NCBI GenBank assembly: GCA_965226825.1
Contig: CBDDED010000003.1
Coordinates: forward strand, 1,488,001-1,552,000
DNA from: Io17-Chloro-G2 sp965226825
Lineage (GTDB): Bacteria; Chloroflexota; Dehalococcoidia; Lucifugimonadales; UBA3495
Direction of reading: 5' to 3'
DNA: 64,000 nucleotides
Shown one piece after another: positions 53,644 to 61,852 of this stretch. The notes under the pieces were generated by a model. That model was not told where the DNA came from. It saw only the letters and a program-made list of their open reading frames with translations, and searched no databases. Position numbers and translations under genes: made by a program. Position 1 is the first letter of the stretch; each line of letters starts with the position of its first letter.

Positions 53644-53713
53644 TACCCCGTGGGAGAGGGCTGGAGTGAGGGCGTCCCCTCGACCTTGAACAGTTACCAC
53701 CGCAACCCGCCCG

Positions 53714-53743
53714 TTGACACGTCTGTGTACCGGTTGTTAGAGT
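53714..53743 (+). promoter_or_regulatory. Candidate promoter of lipoprotein copy 2
   Basis: TTGACA and TAGAGT are 18 bp apart, about 65 bp before the ATG at 53808. The -35 box is perfect and the -10 box is weak. Confidence 0.45.
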
Positions 53744-53807
53744 AGGCCCCCGGTTATCACGATTGCGGATGCACTTCTTAACTTTGGGAATTTCCACAGA
53801 GGTGAAT

Positions 53808-55631
53808 ATGGCATCGCACAGTTTTTCTAAGAGTAGCTGGATTTTAGCAGTCCCCTTGATCCTGATCCTGGCCGTTGCTGCGGCCTGCGGAGGCGCTGAA
53901 CCGCCTTCCGCTGCTCCCACCGCGGCGGCTTCGGTCCCGAACACGGCGGTGCCCAAGAACACCGAGCCTCCAGCCGCCACCGTGGCGCCGACTGCGGTGG
54001 TTATGCCATCGTCCGTGACCGTTGATTTCCCCCTAGAGCCCGCGTGGACGGCTGGAAGCAAGTTCCAGCCTATGGTGCTTCAGCAGATCGGACGCAACGC
54101 CGCAGGCCAGTGGGACGTCCACGCTTGCTCCAGCCTTTACAGCTGTAACATCCCTTCATCCAAGAGATTCAATGGCCTGGTTGAGTACAACCCGGTCAAT
54201 CCCACCGAAATCATTGGCGACCTGGCGTCGGGTTGGGCGGTCAATGCCGACGGCTCGGAGTACACCTTCACGATCCACGACGCCACCTGGCATGACGGCC
54301 AGCCGGTGACCGCCGATGACATCGTATTCAGCCTGGACCGGATCGCGGACCCGGACGCCATTCGTAGCAGGACCGACGCGCTGCGCGAGGTGTACGACCA
54401 GGGGACGGCAGAGGCCTTGGATGCCAAGACCATAAGAGTTCCCCTCAAATTCCCCGCTGCTCTGTTCCTGACCAACCTCGCCACCGATTACATGAAGATG
54501 TACCCCAAGCACGTGGCAGAGGGTTTAACCGCCGAGGAAATGGACTTGCCTTCCACTTTTAACGTCGGTTCCGGCCCGTGGATAATCAAGGACTTCCAGC
54601 TCAAGATATCGGTGGAATATGAAAGGAACCCCGATTACTTCAAGCCGGGCCGGCCGTACTTCGACGGCCTGAAAACCACCTGGATCAGGGATATAAGCAG
54701 GGCTTTGTCGTCACTCCAGGTTGGACAAGTATCCTCCACCGAGGGACTGAGCCCGAGCTACCGCCGGGACGATGGCTTTCAGATCGAACAGGACACCAAG
54801 GGCCGAATAGTTTTCATACCAGGCCCGAAGGTCTCTGGCCAATGGTTTTTGGTCTACCCGGACCAGACGCCCTTCGACGATCCTCGGGTGAGGCGGGCCA
54901 TGTTCTTAGGTGTCGACCGGCAAAACATCGTAAACATTGCCTACTGCGGCGGCGAGGCCGGATGTAGCGCAGTAGTAGGCACTTTCTTCCCCCCGGGACT
55001 GGTGGAAGACCCGGCGGCCCTGACCGACGTGCCCGGTTACCGGGTGCCCAAAGACCCGGACATAGCGGAAGCCAAGGCGCTGCTGGCCGAGGCCGGTTAC
55101 CCCGACGGTTTCAGCATCGAGGCCAACATTGGCAGCTCGGGGCTTGCGGTCACCCAATGGGAAATCATATCCGAGCAGTTGCGAAAAGACCTGGGAGTCG
55201 ACTTGACCCTGAACCCTGTGGATACCGCCACCTATCAGGTGCACATGAGGGAGGGCACGTATCCCCTCACCCAGTCTCCGTTTTCAATCCTGATCAGCGA
55301 CCCGTCCGACGTGTTCAACCAAATCTATTCGCAGGGCGTCAACCGCAACCCCACTGGGTGGTCCGACGCACGGTTGGATGAGATAATCGATGCCCAGGCG
55401 CGGGAAGTAGACACGGAGAAGCGCCAGGCCTTGTTCGAAGAAGCCGTAGAAATTCTCCGCAAGGGTGAGGGACATGCCATACCCTTCCTGTGGCGGGAGA
55501 CCGGCGGCCTCATGGATTACCGGCTACAGAATTTCCATATCCCCACCACGCCGCAGATCATCAACAAGTGGGATCACATCTGGTGGGACCCCAACGCGGC
55601 CTGCCCCGTCCAGGGTGGCTGTCAGGAGTAA
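53808..55631 (+). CDS. Peptide-type ABC solute-binding lipoprotein (family 5), copy 2
   Basis: 607 residues. The lipobox VAAAC gives lipidated C27. It closely matches copy 1, with long shared blocks such as QWDVHACSSLYSCNIPSSKR and NFHIPTTPQIINKWDHIWWD. Most differences lie in the linker and in scattered surface positions. ATG at 53808 has AGAGGTG upstream; an in-frame extension upstream lacks a site. Both copies were probably made by gene duplication; the intergenic element A separates them. A hairpin follows the stop. Confidence 0.93.
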   Translation: MASHSFSKSSWILAVPLILILAVAAACGGAEPPSAAPTAAASVPNTAVPKNTEPPAATVAPTAVVMPSSVTVDFPLEPAWTAGSKFQPMVLQQIGRNAAGQWDVHACSSLYSCNIPSSKRFNGLVEYNPVNPTEIIGDLASGWAVNADGSEYTFTIHDATWHDGQPVTADDIVFSLDRIADPDAIRSRTDALREVYDQGTAEALDAKTIRVPLKFPAALFLTNLATDYMKMYPKHVAEGLTAEEMDLPSTFNVGSGPWIIKDFQLKISVEYERNPDYFKPGRPYFDGLKTTWIRDISRALSSLQVGQVSSTEGLSPSYRRDDGFQIEQDTKGRIVFIPGPKVSGQWFLVYPDQTPFDDPRVRRAMFLGVDRQNIVNIAYCGGEAGCSAVVGTFFPPGLVEDPAALTDVPGYRVPKDPDIAEAKALLAEAGYPDGFSIEANIGSSGLAVTQWEIISEQLRKDLGVDLTLNPVDTATYQVHMREGTYPLTQSPFSILISDPSDVFNQIYSQGVNRNPTGWSDARLDEIIDAQAREVDTEKRQALFEEAVEILRKGEGHAIPFLWRETGGLMDYRLQNFHIPTTPQIINKWDHIWWDPNAACPVQGGCQE

Positions 55632-55668
55632 TCATTACCGGATAAAATAGAATCGCCTGGAACCAGCG

Positions 55669-55704
55669 TTGGCCACCAAGACTCTTGCCTGTCTTGGTGG
55701 CCAA
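55669..55704. terminator. 14-bp perfect hairpin after lipoprotein copy 2
   Basis: TTGGCCACCAAGAC (55669-55682) and GTCTTGGTGGCCAA (55691-55704), with an 8-nt loop, lie 38 nt after the stop. TTGACTTCT follows. Probably a terminator. Confidence 0.6.
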
Positions 55705-55774
55705 TTGACTTCTACCCTTCAAACAGGCATCAGCCGGGCCAAAGAGCCCAGGCGAAACCACGAGGCGGTGACTC

Positions 55775-56317
55775 ATGGATGACCAGTTGATTCGGCAAGT
55801 GGAGCAATTCTTGTACCGGGAGGCCCGGCTGCTGGACAACAGGGAGCTGCACCAGTGGTTGGACCTGCTCACCGACGACATCAAGTACTGGATGCCCATC
55901 AGGTCCAATCGCTATCCGGCTAACAGCAAGGCTATTTCCATTTTGGACGGCGCGAGCTACGAGGCGGGTGACGTCACCGGCGAGCATGAGTTAGCGATCA
56001 TGGACGAAACCAAAGACTCTCTACAACGCCGGGTTGACCGGCTGGATACGGGCATGGCGTGGGCGGAAGACCCCCCGTCCCGCACCCGTCATTTCGTCGC
56101 CAACGTTGAAGTACAACCGGGTGACAAAGAGGGGGAGTTAAAGGTCTATTCCAATTTCATCATGTACCGCAGCAGGGCGGAAACCGAGGAGGACTTCTAC
56201 GTAGGCAACAGGGAAGACATCCTTAGAAGGGAAGGCGGCGACTTTAAGATCGCTTACCGGAAAGTAACCCTGGACCAGAACGTGCTTCTGGCCAAAAACG
56301 TCAGCAATTTCTTCTGA
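55775..56317 (+). CDS. Aromatic-ring-hydroxylating dioxygenase, beta subunit 2
   Basis: 180 residues with the family pattern VEQFLYREARLLDNRELHQW, LDLLTDDIKYWMPI and SRTRHFVANVEVQPG. The C-terminal KVTLDQNVLLAKNVSNFF is typical of the biphenyl/phenylpropionate group, which fits alpha 3/4 better than alpha 1/2. ATG at 55775 is preceded by GAGGCGG. It is separated from the alpha genes by the two lipoprotein genes. It is structural and has no cofactor. Confidence 0.9.
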   Translation: MDDQLIRQVEQFLYREARLLDNRELHQWLDLLTDDIKYWMPIRSNRYPANSKAISILDGASYEAGDVTGEHELAIMDETKDSLQRRVDRLDTGMAWAEDPPSRTRHFVANVEVQPGDKEGELKVYSNFIMYRSRAETEEDFYVGNREDILRREGGDFKIAYRKVTLDQNVLLAKNVSNFF

Positions 56318-56376
56318 CCCAAAGCGATTCGTGCTCCCGGTGCGTTAATGGCGCGGTCGTATCCCCCGGTAGGGCC

Positions 56377-57399
56377 CTAAAACCCGTAGAGCGCCTTGGC
56401 GTTGCAGTCCAGGAATTTGTCGGCGGTGGCAGCGTCAATCTTGCCGTCTTCTCTGAGTTTCCTCAGCGCCACCAATTCCGACGAGGTGTCGTTGTGCCCG
56501 TAATCGGTGCCAATGATCAGGTTTTCCTCGCCAACACAGTCCAGAACGTAGGGGATGTCGTCCGCGGTCTGGCACGCAACGTACATCCGGTTGTCCCGCA
56601 GGATGTCACGGCCCGGCCATTTTTCGCCTCGCCTTTTGAACCGCAGTTCCATGTCGTTGAGGGCGTAGGGAACCCACTGCGAACTCACCTCGATGAATCC
56701 CCACCGCAGGTCCGGGAACTTTTCCGGAATCTTTTTCATCAACAAATCGTGGAACGCCCCCAACACGGTGAGCTTGAACTGGCTGAATCCTGAGTCCGGG
56801 CCAATGGCATCGAACATGCTGAAGTTGCCGGCGCTGGCGTGGATGCAGATGGGCAGATTCAGCGTGGACGCCTCGCGATACAGGGGATAGAAGTAGGGGT
56901 CAGAGGGACGCCGGTCTCCTTCGATTCCCCGCATGAACACGCCGCAAGCACCGTGCTCCTTGCCCCAGTGAAGCTCCTCAATTGCCTTGTCCATATCCAT
57001 CATCGGCGGCACCGTCACCCACCGCAGACGTTGGTCGCCCTTCTCCCAGATATCGCCCAGCCAGCGATTGTAGCTCCGGCACAGGGCCAACTCCATCTCA
57101 ACACGCCGAGTCAGGGGCCTCAAGAAAATGGTGGGGTAAAGGACGTGCAAGTCCACGCCCAATTCGTCCATGTGGGCCAACCGGGCGACGATATCCGACA
57201 TTTGCCGCGCCGCATCTGGGGTATCCCGGCCGACGTTGTTGTTTTTGCCGATAGCCCGGCCCTCGACCATCCAGAATTCCCTGCTGCCTCCGGATTTCGG
57301 GACCAGCACTTCGGGCTTGAGTTCGGCTTCCCATTCTTCCATGAACTCCCAGGTTAGTTCGGTTTCGACAACGTGGGCATCCGCGTCAATAACGGTCAT
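56377..57399 (-). CDS. Amidohydrolase (ACMSD-like)
   Basis: 340 residues. VIDADAHVVE forms the N-terminal metal motif in the form D-x-D-x-H, so one expected His is replaced by Asp. Later motifs include YPTIFLRPL, ICIHASAG with its His, FIEVSSQWVPY and LIIGTDYGHND with the final Asp. Members include decarboxylases of muconate-semialdehyde or resorcylates. ATG at 57399 follows GAGGGGG; the open frame reaches 42 codons upstream without a site. Convergent with beta 2. Confidence 0.84.
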   Translation of the reverse strand: MTVIDADAHVVETELTWEFMEEWEAELKPEVLVPKSGGSREFWMVEGRAIGKNNNVGRDTPDAARQMSDIVARLAHMDELGVDLHVLYPTIFLRPLTRRVEMELALCRSYNRWLGDIWEKGDQRLRWVTVPPMMDMDKAIEELHWGKEHGACGVFMRGIEGDRRPSDPYFYPLYREASTLNLPICIHASAGNFSMFDAIGPDSGFSQFKLTVLGAFHDLLMKKIPEKFPDLRWGFIEVSSQWVPYALNDMELRFKRRGEKWPGRDILRDNRMYVACQTADDIPYVLDCVGEENLIIGTDYGHNDTSSELVALRKLREDGKIDAATADKFLDCNAKALYGF

Positions 57400-57923
57400 T
57401 TCCAACCCCCTCGCGCCAGACCGGCAAAGCCGGCCCCGACCTGCTTTTGAGGATACTAACATATCCACCATGACAGTTCCTTTCTGCGCCGCAAGTCCCA
57501 GGGACTTTCGATTGTCTCCCGTCATTCTCGCCGCAGCGGGAATCCAGAGCCCTGATTATGTGCCAAGACTGTTATGCCAACTAAGACGTGCCGGATGGAC
57601 AGGTCGACGTCCCACCTGGAACATTCCTACAGGCATGCACCAGGTTGGATGGGGAAAAGGGCTCTGGATTCCCGCTGCGGCGAGAATGACGGGAGTAGGA
57701 GTCAAAATGGGCTCCAGATTCCCGTTGCGGCAAGAGCCACGCGGGATTCGATGATAACGAAAGACCCTGCGCTAGTCCCTGGAGACACCGCTGGGGGCGC
57801 AAGGGCCGGCCGCTCGGATTGACAGTGTTTCCAGCGGAACGTATGGTTCGCCTGTAAAGGCATTCCCGGGGATGATCTCCGGTTGGCTCTTTGCAGGGGA
57901 ATTGGGACTCGAGGAGCGTTGTT
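57400..57923. other. Divergent intergenic region, about 524 bp, with palindromic element B
   Basis: Between the amidohydrolase (-) and the bicupin (+). Almost half is occupied by the element at 57504-57763. Promoters for both genes should lie in the rest; none is obvious. Confidence 0.5.
57504..57763. mobile_element. Palindromic element B, about 260 bp
   Basis: Perfect 37-bp inverted arms (57517-57553 and 57658-57694), beginning TCCCGTCATTCTCGCCGCAG, are 104 bp apart. A degenerate direct copy of the core follows at 57710-57737. Outer ends CTTTCGATTGTC (57505) and GATAACGAAAG (57753) are near-inverted. The arms match those of element A apart from a few bases, but the middle is unrelated. This suggests a repeat family that carries variable cargo or spacer. 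Confidence 0.75.
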
Positions 57924-59111
57924 ATGGCAGACTCCACCGTTGAAACCAATGTAACCATTGACCAGGGAGAGCAGGAAGCTGCGCCCAATTTCGGCATTGC
58001 TACTTACACTTATGACCAGTGGATGCGCTCGACCGATGTGCCCGTCCACACCGGCTATTTCATTCCGGACCTGCGCACAGTGGAGTTGGCTTGGTGGGAA
58101 GAGCGGGGTTGTCATTCCGCCTTCATGCAACTTTTGGGCCAAGAGGGAATTATCGAAGCTCGGATTAGCGAGATTCCCCCGGGGCAGTCATTGCCCCCGT
58201 TCAAGCTTGCGGTGGATGAGGTCGTGTACGTCCTGCAGGGCAGGGGGCTGACCACCGTGTGGGGCCCGAACGAAACCGGACGGAAAACCGTGGAATGGCA
58301 GGAGCACGCCCTGTTCCTATTGCCCCGGAATCGCTACCACCAGTTCAGCAATACCCACGGGCAACAGGCGGTCCGGTTGCTCCACTACAACTATCTGCCC
58401 CTCGCCATGACCACCATCCCGGACCCGGAGTTTTTCTTCAACAATCCCTACGATGCAGCAACCGTCCCGCCCGGAGTCTCCGGGGCCAGCGGGGAGGACT
58501 TCTACTCGGAAGCCAAATCGGTGCCTCGTATGGGTGGCCAGGGGGACCGGGGATTTCTGTGGCAGGGGAATTTCTTCCCGGACATGCGAAGTTGGGACAA
58601 GTTGGACGCCAACCAGACCAGGGGCGCCGGCGGGCGCACGGTGTTCATCCAATTCCCCGGGTCGGAGATGTCCTGCCATATGTCGGTGTTCGACCCCTAC
58701 CTATACAAAAAGGCCCACCGTCACGGTCCCGGACGGGTCATCGTGATCCCAGGAGGAGACGGCTACTCCATGCTATGGGAAGAGGGCAAGGAAAAAATAG
58801 TCGTGCCGTGGCAGGAGGCCAGCGCCTTTGTTCCCCCCAACCGGTGGTTCCACCAGCACTTCAACGTTGGTAAAGACAAGGCCCGGTATCTGGCGCTCCA
58901 CCCGCCGAAGCAGTTCCACGGCTACAGCGACGAGAAGGTGGGCGACGTCTCCAGGGACCAGATAGAGTATGCGGACGAAGACCCTTGGGTCCGGGCCAAG
59001 TTTGAAGAGGAGCTCGACAAGCGGCAGATCAGCAGCTTGATGCCCGATGGCGCCTATCAGGACCGGAATTACCAGTGGGACTACCGCGCCGCGGTCGGCC
59101 AGACCGGCTGA
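57924..59111 (+). CDS. Bicupin protein (gentisate-dioxygenase-like fold)
   Basis: 395 residues with two cupin barrels. The N-terminal one (about 70-170) has lost the metal His (PPFKLAVDEVVYVLQG), so it is probably structural. The C-terminal one (about 245-340) keeps H265/H267 in KKAHRHGPG and a later His in RWFHQHFN, as in Fe(II) or Mn sites. Gentisate and hydroxynaphthoate dioxygenases have this two-barrel design, so ring cleavage is possible, but related bicupins are not all oxygenases. GAGGAG lies before ATG at 57924. Convergent with the FMN reductase gene. Confidence 0.76.
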   Translation: MADSTVETNVTIDQGEQEAAPNFGIATYTYDQWMRSTDVPVHTGYFIPDLRTVELAWWEERGCHSAFMQLLGQEGIIEARISEIPPGQSLPPFKLAVDEVVYVLQGRGLTTVWGPNETGRKTVEWQEHALFLLPRNRYHQFSNTHGQQAVRLLHYNYLPLAMTTIPDPEFFFNNPYDAATVPPGVSGASGEDFYSEAKSVPRMGGQGDRGFLWQGNFFPDMRSWDKLDANQTRGAGGRTVFIQFPGSEMSCHMSVFDPYLYKKAHRHGPGRVIVIPGGDGYSMLWEEGKEKIVVPWQEASAFVPPNRWFHQHFNVGKDKARYLALHPPKQFHGYSDEKVGDVSRDQIEYADEDPWVRAKFEEELDKRQISSLMPDGAYQDRNYQWDYRAAVGQTG

Positions 59112-59154
59112 CCCGGCAACTCGCAACTATTCACGACGAAGGTACGGGGCCGCT

Positions 59155-59733
59155 TTATCCCGCAGCGATGGGAAGCGGTCCCTGCATTTCCGGGTTATCG
59201 GCCGCCGCCTGTTGCATCGCGACCACCGCACTGCTCAGGGTCTTGAGTTCCTTGATGGCCGCGGGGTCGGACAACCGGCCGTCCTGGAAGTGGCGGGATT
59301 GTAGATAGACTCCCACCGGTGTCGTATGCGCGCCGAACCAGGCCAGGACCGGACGAAGCTGGGTTTCAACTGCCAGGTAGTGGTGGTCCGATGCCCCCAT
59401 CGCAATCAGGCCGCACACCTTGCCCATCAGCCCCTCGACCGGGATCAGGTCCAACAGGTTCTTCAGCGCGCCGGTGTACGACGCCCTGAATATCGGCGTG
59501 GCCAGCAGGTACATATCCGCCGCCATCACCCGGCGCACCACGGCCTCGGTGTCGCCGTTGAAGTCGGCCAAGGGCCGTCCATCGGCAAACGAAATCTGGT
59601 GATCTCCAAGGTGCAACAGATCGGTGGTGACCGAAGGCCAGCGTTCCGCCACCGACTCCAGGGCCAACCCCAAAGCCTGGTGCAGCCGGCCGGGATAGGT
59701 CACCGAGCCGTGAATACCCAACAACGATGGCAA
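59155..59733 (-). CDS. NADPH-dependent FMN reductase
   Basis: 192 residues. The flavodoxin-like fold has GSVTYPGRL (phosphate loop), ADMYLLATPIFRASYTGALKN and AMGASDHHYL, typical of the SsuE/FMN_red family. TTG at 59733 is chosen because GGAGG lies at the correct spacing, with an upstream GTG less suitable. Two-component monooxygenases need such a reductase; the LLM genes at 60456 and 61853 lie close by on the same strand, separated by the HicB relic. Confidence 0.86.
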   Translation of the reverse strand: MPSLLGIHGSVTYPGRLHQALGLALESVAERWPSVTTDLLHLGDHQISFADGRPLADFNGDTEAVVRRVMAADMYLLATPIFRASYTGALKNLLDLIPVEGLMGKVCGLIAMGASDHHYLAVETQLRPVLAWFGAHTTPVGVYLQSRHFQDGRLSDPAAIKELKTLSSAVVAMQQAAADNPEMQGPLPIAAG

Positions 59734-59946
59734 GGATTTTCCTCCAGTTCTGACACTCACTGGGTGCGCCGGGGGCCATCCGGAGCTTTTGCGAGAGGCA
59801 AGTTATGCGCGAAAGCGGGCGAGATCGTGCAGACGGCCGGGCTGCGCGACAACCCTGAGCTACTATACCGAGTATATAGTATGTCGCGGGTTTCAACCGA
59901 CCCTCTTGCGGGCGGGGCAGGAGCTGGTATCCGAGGAGGCAGAACG

Positions 59947-60141
59947 ATGGCAATCAAACAATTTACAGCTAGCGTTTGGCAGGAGGGGGAATTGTACGTA
60001 GCCCAGGCACTGGAAGTTGACGTAGCTAGTCAAGGCGAAACAACGGATGTTGCCTTAGCGAACTTGCGCGAAGCGCTGGAGCTATACTTTGAACCTCCAG
60101 TTCCCACGGCCATACCCGAGATTCATCAAATCGAGGTATAG
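59947..60141 (+). CDS. hicB: HicB-like type II antitoxin
   Basis: 64 residues. The short HicB fold is KQFTASVWQEGELYVAQALE followed by GETTDVALANLREALELYF, typical of HicB antitoxins lacking the C-terminal DNA-binding helices (the COG1598 short form). GAGGAGG precedes ATG at 59947. The toxin gene starts 2 bases after the stop but is broken, so this antitoxin may have no partner. Confidence 0.85.
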   Translation: MAIKQFTASVWQEGELYVAQALEVDVASQGETTDVALANLREALELYFEPPVPTAIPEIHQIEV

Positions 60142-60142
60142 G

Positions 60143-60370
60143 TTGCCACTGCTTAGGCCATTGTCCTATCGGGAAGTAACACACAAGCTTGGCCTGGCAG
60201 GTTTCCAACAAACATCTCAAAGGGGTAGTCACGTAAAGTTTGAGAAAGAACTCTAAGGAAGAACACGCACAGTCATTGTGCCGCGCCATAGAGAGGTGGC
60301 CGTAGGAACTCTGCGCAGTTTCCTGCGGCAGGCAGGATTGACGCCTGCGGAATTTGAGGCGTTGAGCTAG
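60143..60370 (+). pseudogene. hicA: HicA-like toxin with a premature stop
   Basis: Read from TTG at 60143 it gives LPLLRPLSYREVTHKLGLAG, then FQQTSQRGSHVKFEKEL, then TAA (60254-60256), then GRTRTVIVPRHREVAVGTLR and FLRQAGLTPAEFEALS to a stop at 60370. The family form has a residue at the TAA position and the catalytic His sits in RGSHVKF. The TAA ends the protein at 37 of 75 codons, after the catalytic loop but before the rest of the double-stranded RNA-binding-like fold. It is thus probably inactive. HicA is an mRNA interferase. Confidence 0.85.
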
Positions 60371-60455
60371 CCAATACCAAAGGCTTCATTCAAGGAAGCA
60401 AACCGGGCCAAGATAGACAACCAACGTCCACCTAAAGACGCTGTATTTGCCTTTG

Positions 60456-61781
60456 CTATGATGTCTTGGAGGCGAAACGGTTCCGGGGTACCGGCAGTCC
60501 CAGGTTGCCTCGCAGGGTTTTGGACTCGTAATCGGTCCTGAACAGTCTCCGTTCCTTCAGAATCGGCAGCACTTCGTCTACGAAATCGTTAAACCCGTCG
60601 GGCAAAACCGAACTGCTCATCATGAAGCCGTCCGCGGCGCCTGATTCGAACCAACTCTGCATGGTGTCCGCGACCTGGTCGGGCGTTCCGATGAAAACGC
60701 TTTTGGGAGTGGTTGCCCGGAGCGCCAGTTGGCGAAGAGTCAGGTCTTCATCCTTGACCAACTGCTTCAGACGGTCAGTGGTGCTCTCCCACCCGTTTCG
60801 GCCGAAGTCACCCAAATCAGGGAACCTCTCGTCCAACTCGAATTGAGTAAAGTCGATGTCGTTGAAGTACCTGCCCAGGTAGTTCAGGGCATCTTCCATG
60901 TTGACCAGCCGGGCAATCTCCTGGTATTTGGCCTCGGCCTCTTCCGGCGTTCTACCCACAATTGGGTTGCACCCCGGCAGAATCAACACCTCGTCGGGAT
61001 TCCTGCCATGTTCCGCCGCCCTGGCTTTGACGTCCAGGTAGAACTCGGAGGCGTGCGCCATGGTCGCCTGCCCGGTGAACACTGCGTCCGCGACGCTGGA
61101 GGCGAACCCGCGACCGGCTTCCGATGACCCCGCCTGGATCAGGACGGGGTGGCCCTGTTCCGACCGGGAGATGTTCAACGGCCCCTGGACCGAGTAAAAC
61201 TCTCCCTTATGGTCGATCCGGTGCATCTTCTCCGGATCGAAAAACACCCCGGATTCCTTGTCCCGGACAAACGCGTCGTCCTCCCAGGAATCCCAGAGGC
61301 CCCTGGTTATTTCCAGGTATTCGTGGGCCATTCGATACCGTAAATCGTGGGCGGGATGCTCCGGCTTGTTGTAATTCAACGCCGAGCCTTCCAGCGGAGA
61401 TGTGACGATGTTCCAACCGGCCCGGCCGTTGCTTATGTGGTCTATGGACGCAAATTGCCTGGCCACGGTGTAGGGGTCGCTGTAGGACGTCGAAAGCGTG
61501 GCGGCCAGCCCGATATGGGTGGTATGGGCGGCCAGGGTGGCGAGCAGGGTCAGGGGTTCGAACCGGTTTAGAAAATTAGGGTGGGACTTCTCGCTGATGT
61601 ACAGCCCATCGCCAAAGAAAACGAAGTCCAGCTTGGCGGCCTCGGCCTTACGGGTCAGGCCACGGTAGTAGTCCAGGTTTATGGCGGCGTCGGTCACCGC
61701 GTTTGGGTGCCGCCAGGAAGCCATGTTGCTGCCGGTGCCCGCAAGAAAGGTTCCCAAGTGCATCTTGCGCTGACTGGTCAT
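60456..61781 (-). CDS. LLM-class monooxygenase, NtaA/SnaA/DszA type
   Basis: 441 residues, longer than other LLM proteins because of the NtaA/DszA insertions. Patterns include HLGTFLAGTGSNMASWRHP, FVFFGDGLYISEKSH, GLAATLSTSYSDPYTVARQF and GHPVLIQAGSSEAGRGFAS. The group uses FMNH2 from a separate reductase to oxidise nitrilotriacetate, dibenzothiophene sulfone or pristinamycin-like substrates. The FMN reductase at 59155 could serve it. It follows the LLM at 61853 in the same direction. Confidence 0.9.
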   Translation of the reverse strand: MTSQRKMHLGTFLAGTGSNMASWRHPNAVTDAAINLDYYRGLTRKAEAAKLDFVFFGDGLYISEKSHPNFLNRFEPLTLLATLAAHTTHIGLAATLSTSYSDPYTVARQFASIDHISNGRAGWNIVTSPLEGSALNYNKPEHPAHDLRYRMAHEYLEITRGLWDSWEDDAFVRDKESGVFFDPEKMHRIDHKGEFYSVQGPLNISRSEQGHPVLIQAGSSEAGRGFASSVADAVFTGQATMAHASEFYLDVKARAAEHGRNPDEVLILPGCNPIVGRTPEEAEAKYQEIARLVNMEDALNYLGRYFNDIDFTQFELDERFPDLGDFGRNGWESTTDRLKQLVKDEDLTLRQLALRATTPKSVFIGTPDQVADTMQSWFESGAADGFMMSSSVLPDGFNDFVDEVLPILKERRLFRTDYESKTLRGNLGLPVPRNRFASKTS

Positions 61782-61852
61782 GTCCCATCCTAAGCCATAA
61801 ATTGGAGAATAACCGGGTCCTGGACTATCTGGAAACGCTTGCCTGGAAACGC

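Larger units (their letters stand above)
52647..53807. other. 1.16-kb intergenic region rich in inverted and direct repeats
   Basis: It contains a 19-bp perfect hairpin (52717-52760), a 20-bp tandem pair (52984-53023), an AT-rich patch with an inverted repeat (53157-53210), the palindromic element A (53394-53643), and a promoter for copy 2. A - strand frame at about 52694-52987 reads like a protein in places but has no recognisable family or ribosome site, so I do not call it. Confidence 0.5.

Noticed and set aside
53228..54061. Open frame on the - strand over the palindromic element and lipoprotein copy 2
   Set aside because: It runs through the repeat element and opposite a clear lipoprotein gene.
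61540..61580. GGTTCGAACC motif resembling a tRNA T-arm
   Set aside because: It lies inside the NtaA-type coding frame and has no cloverleaf around it.
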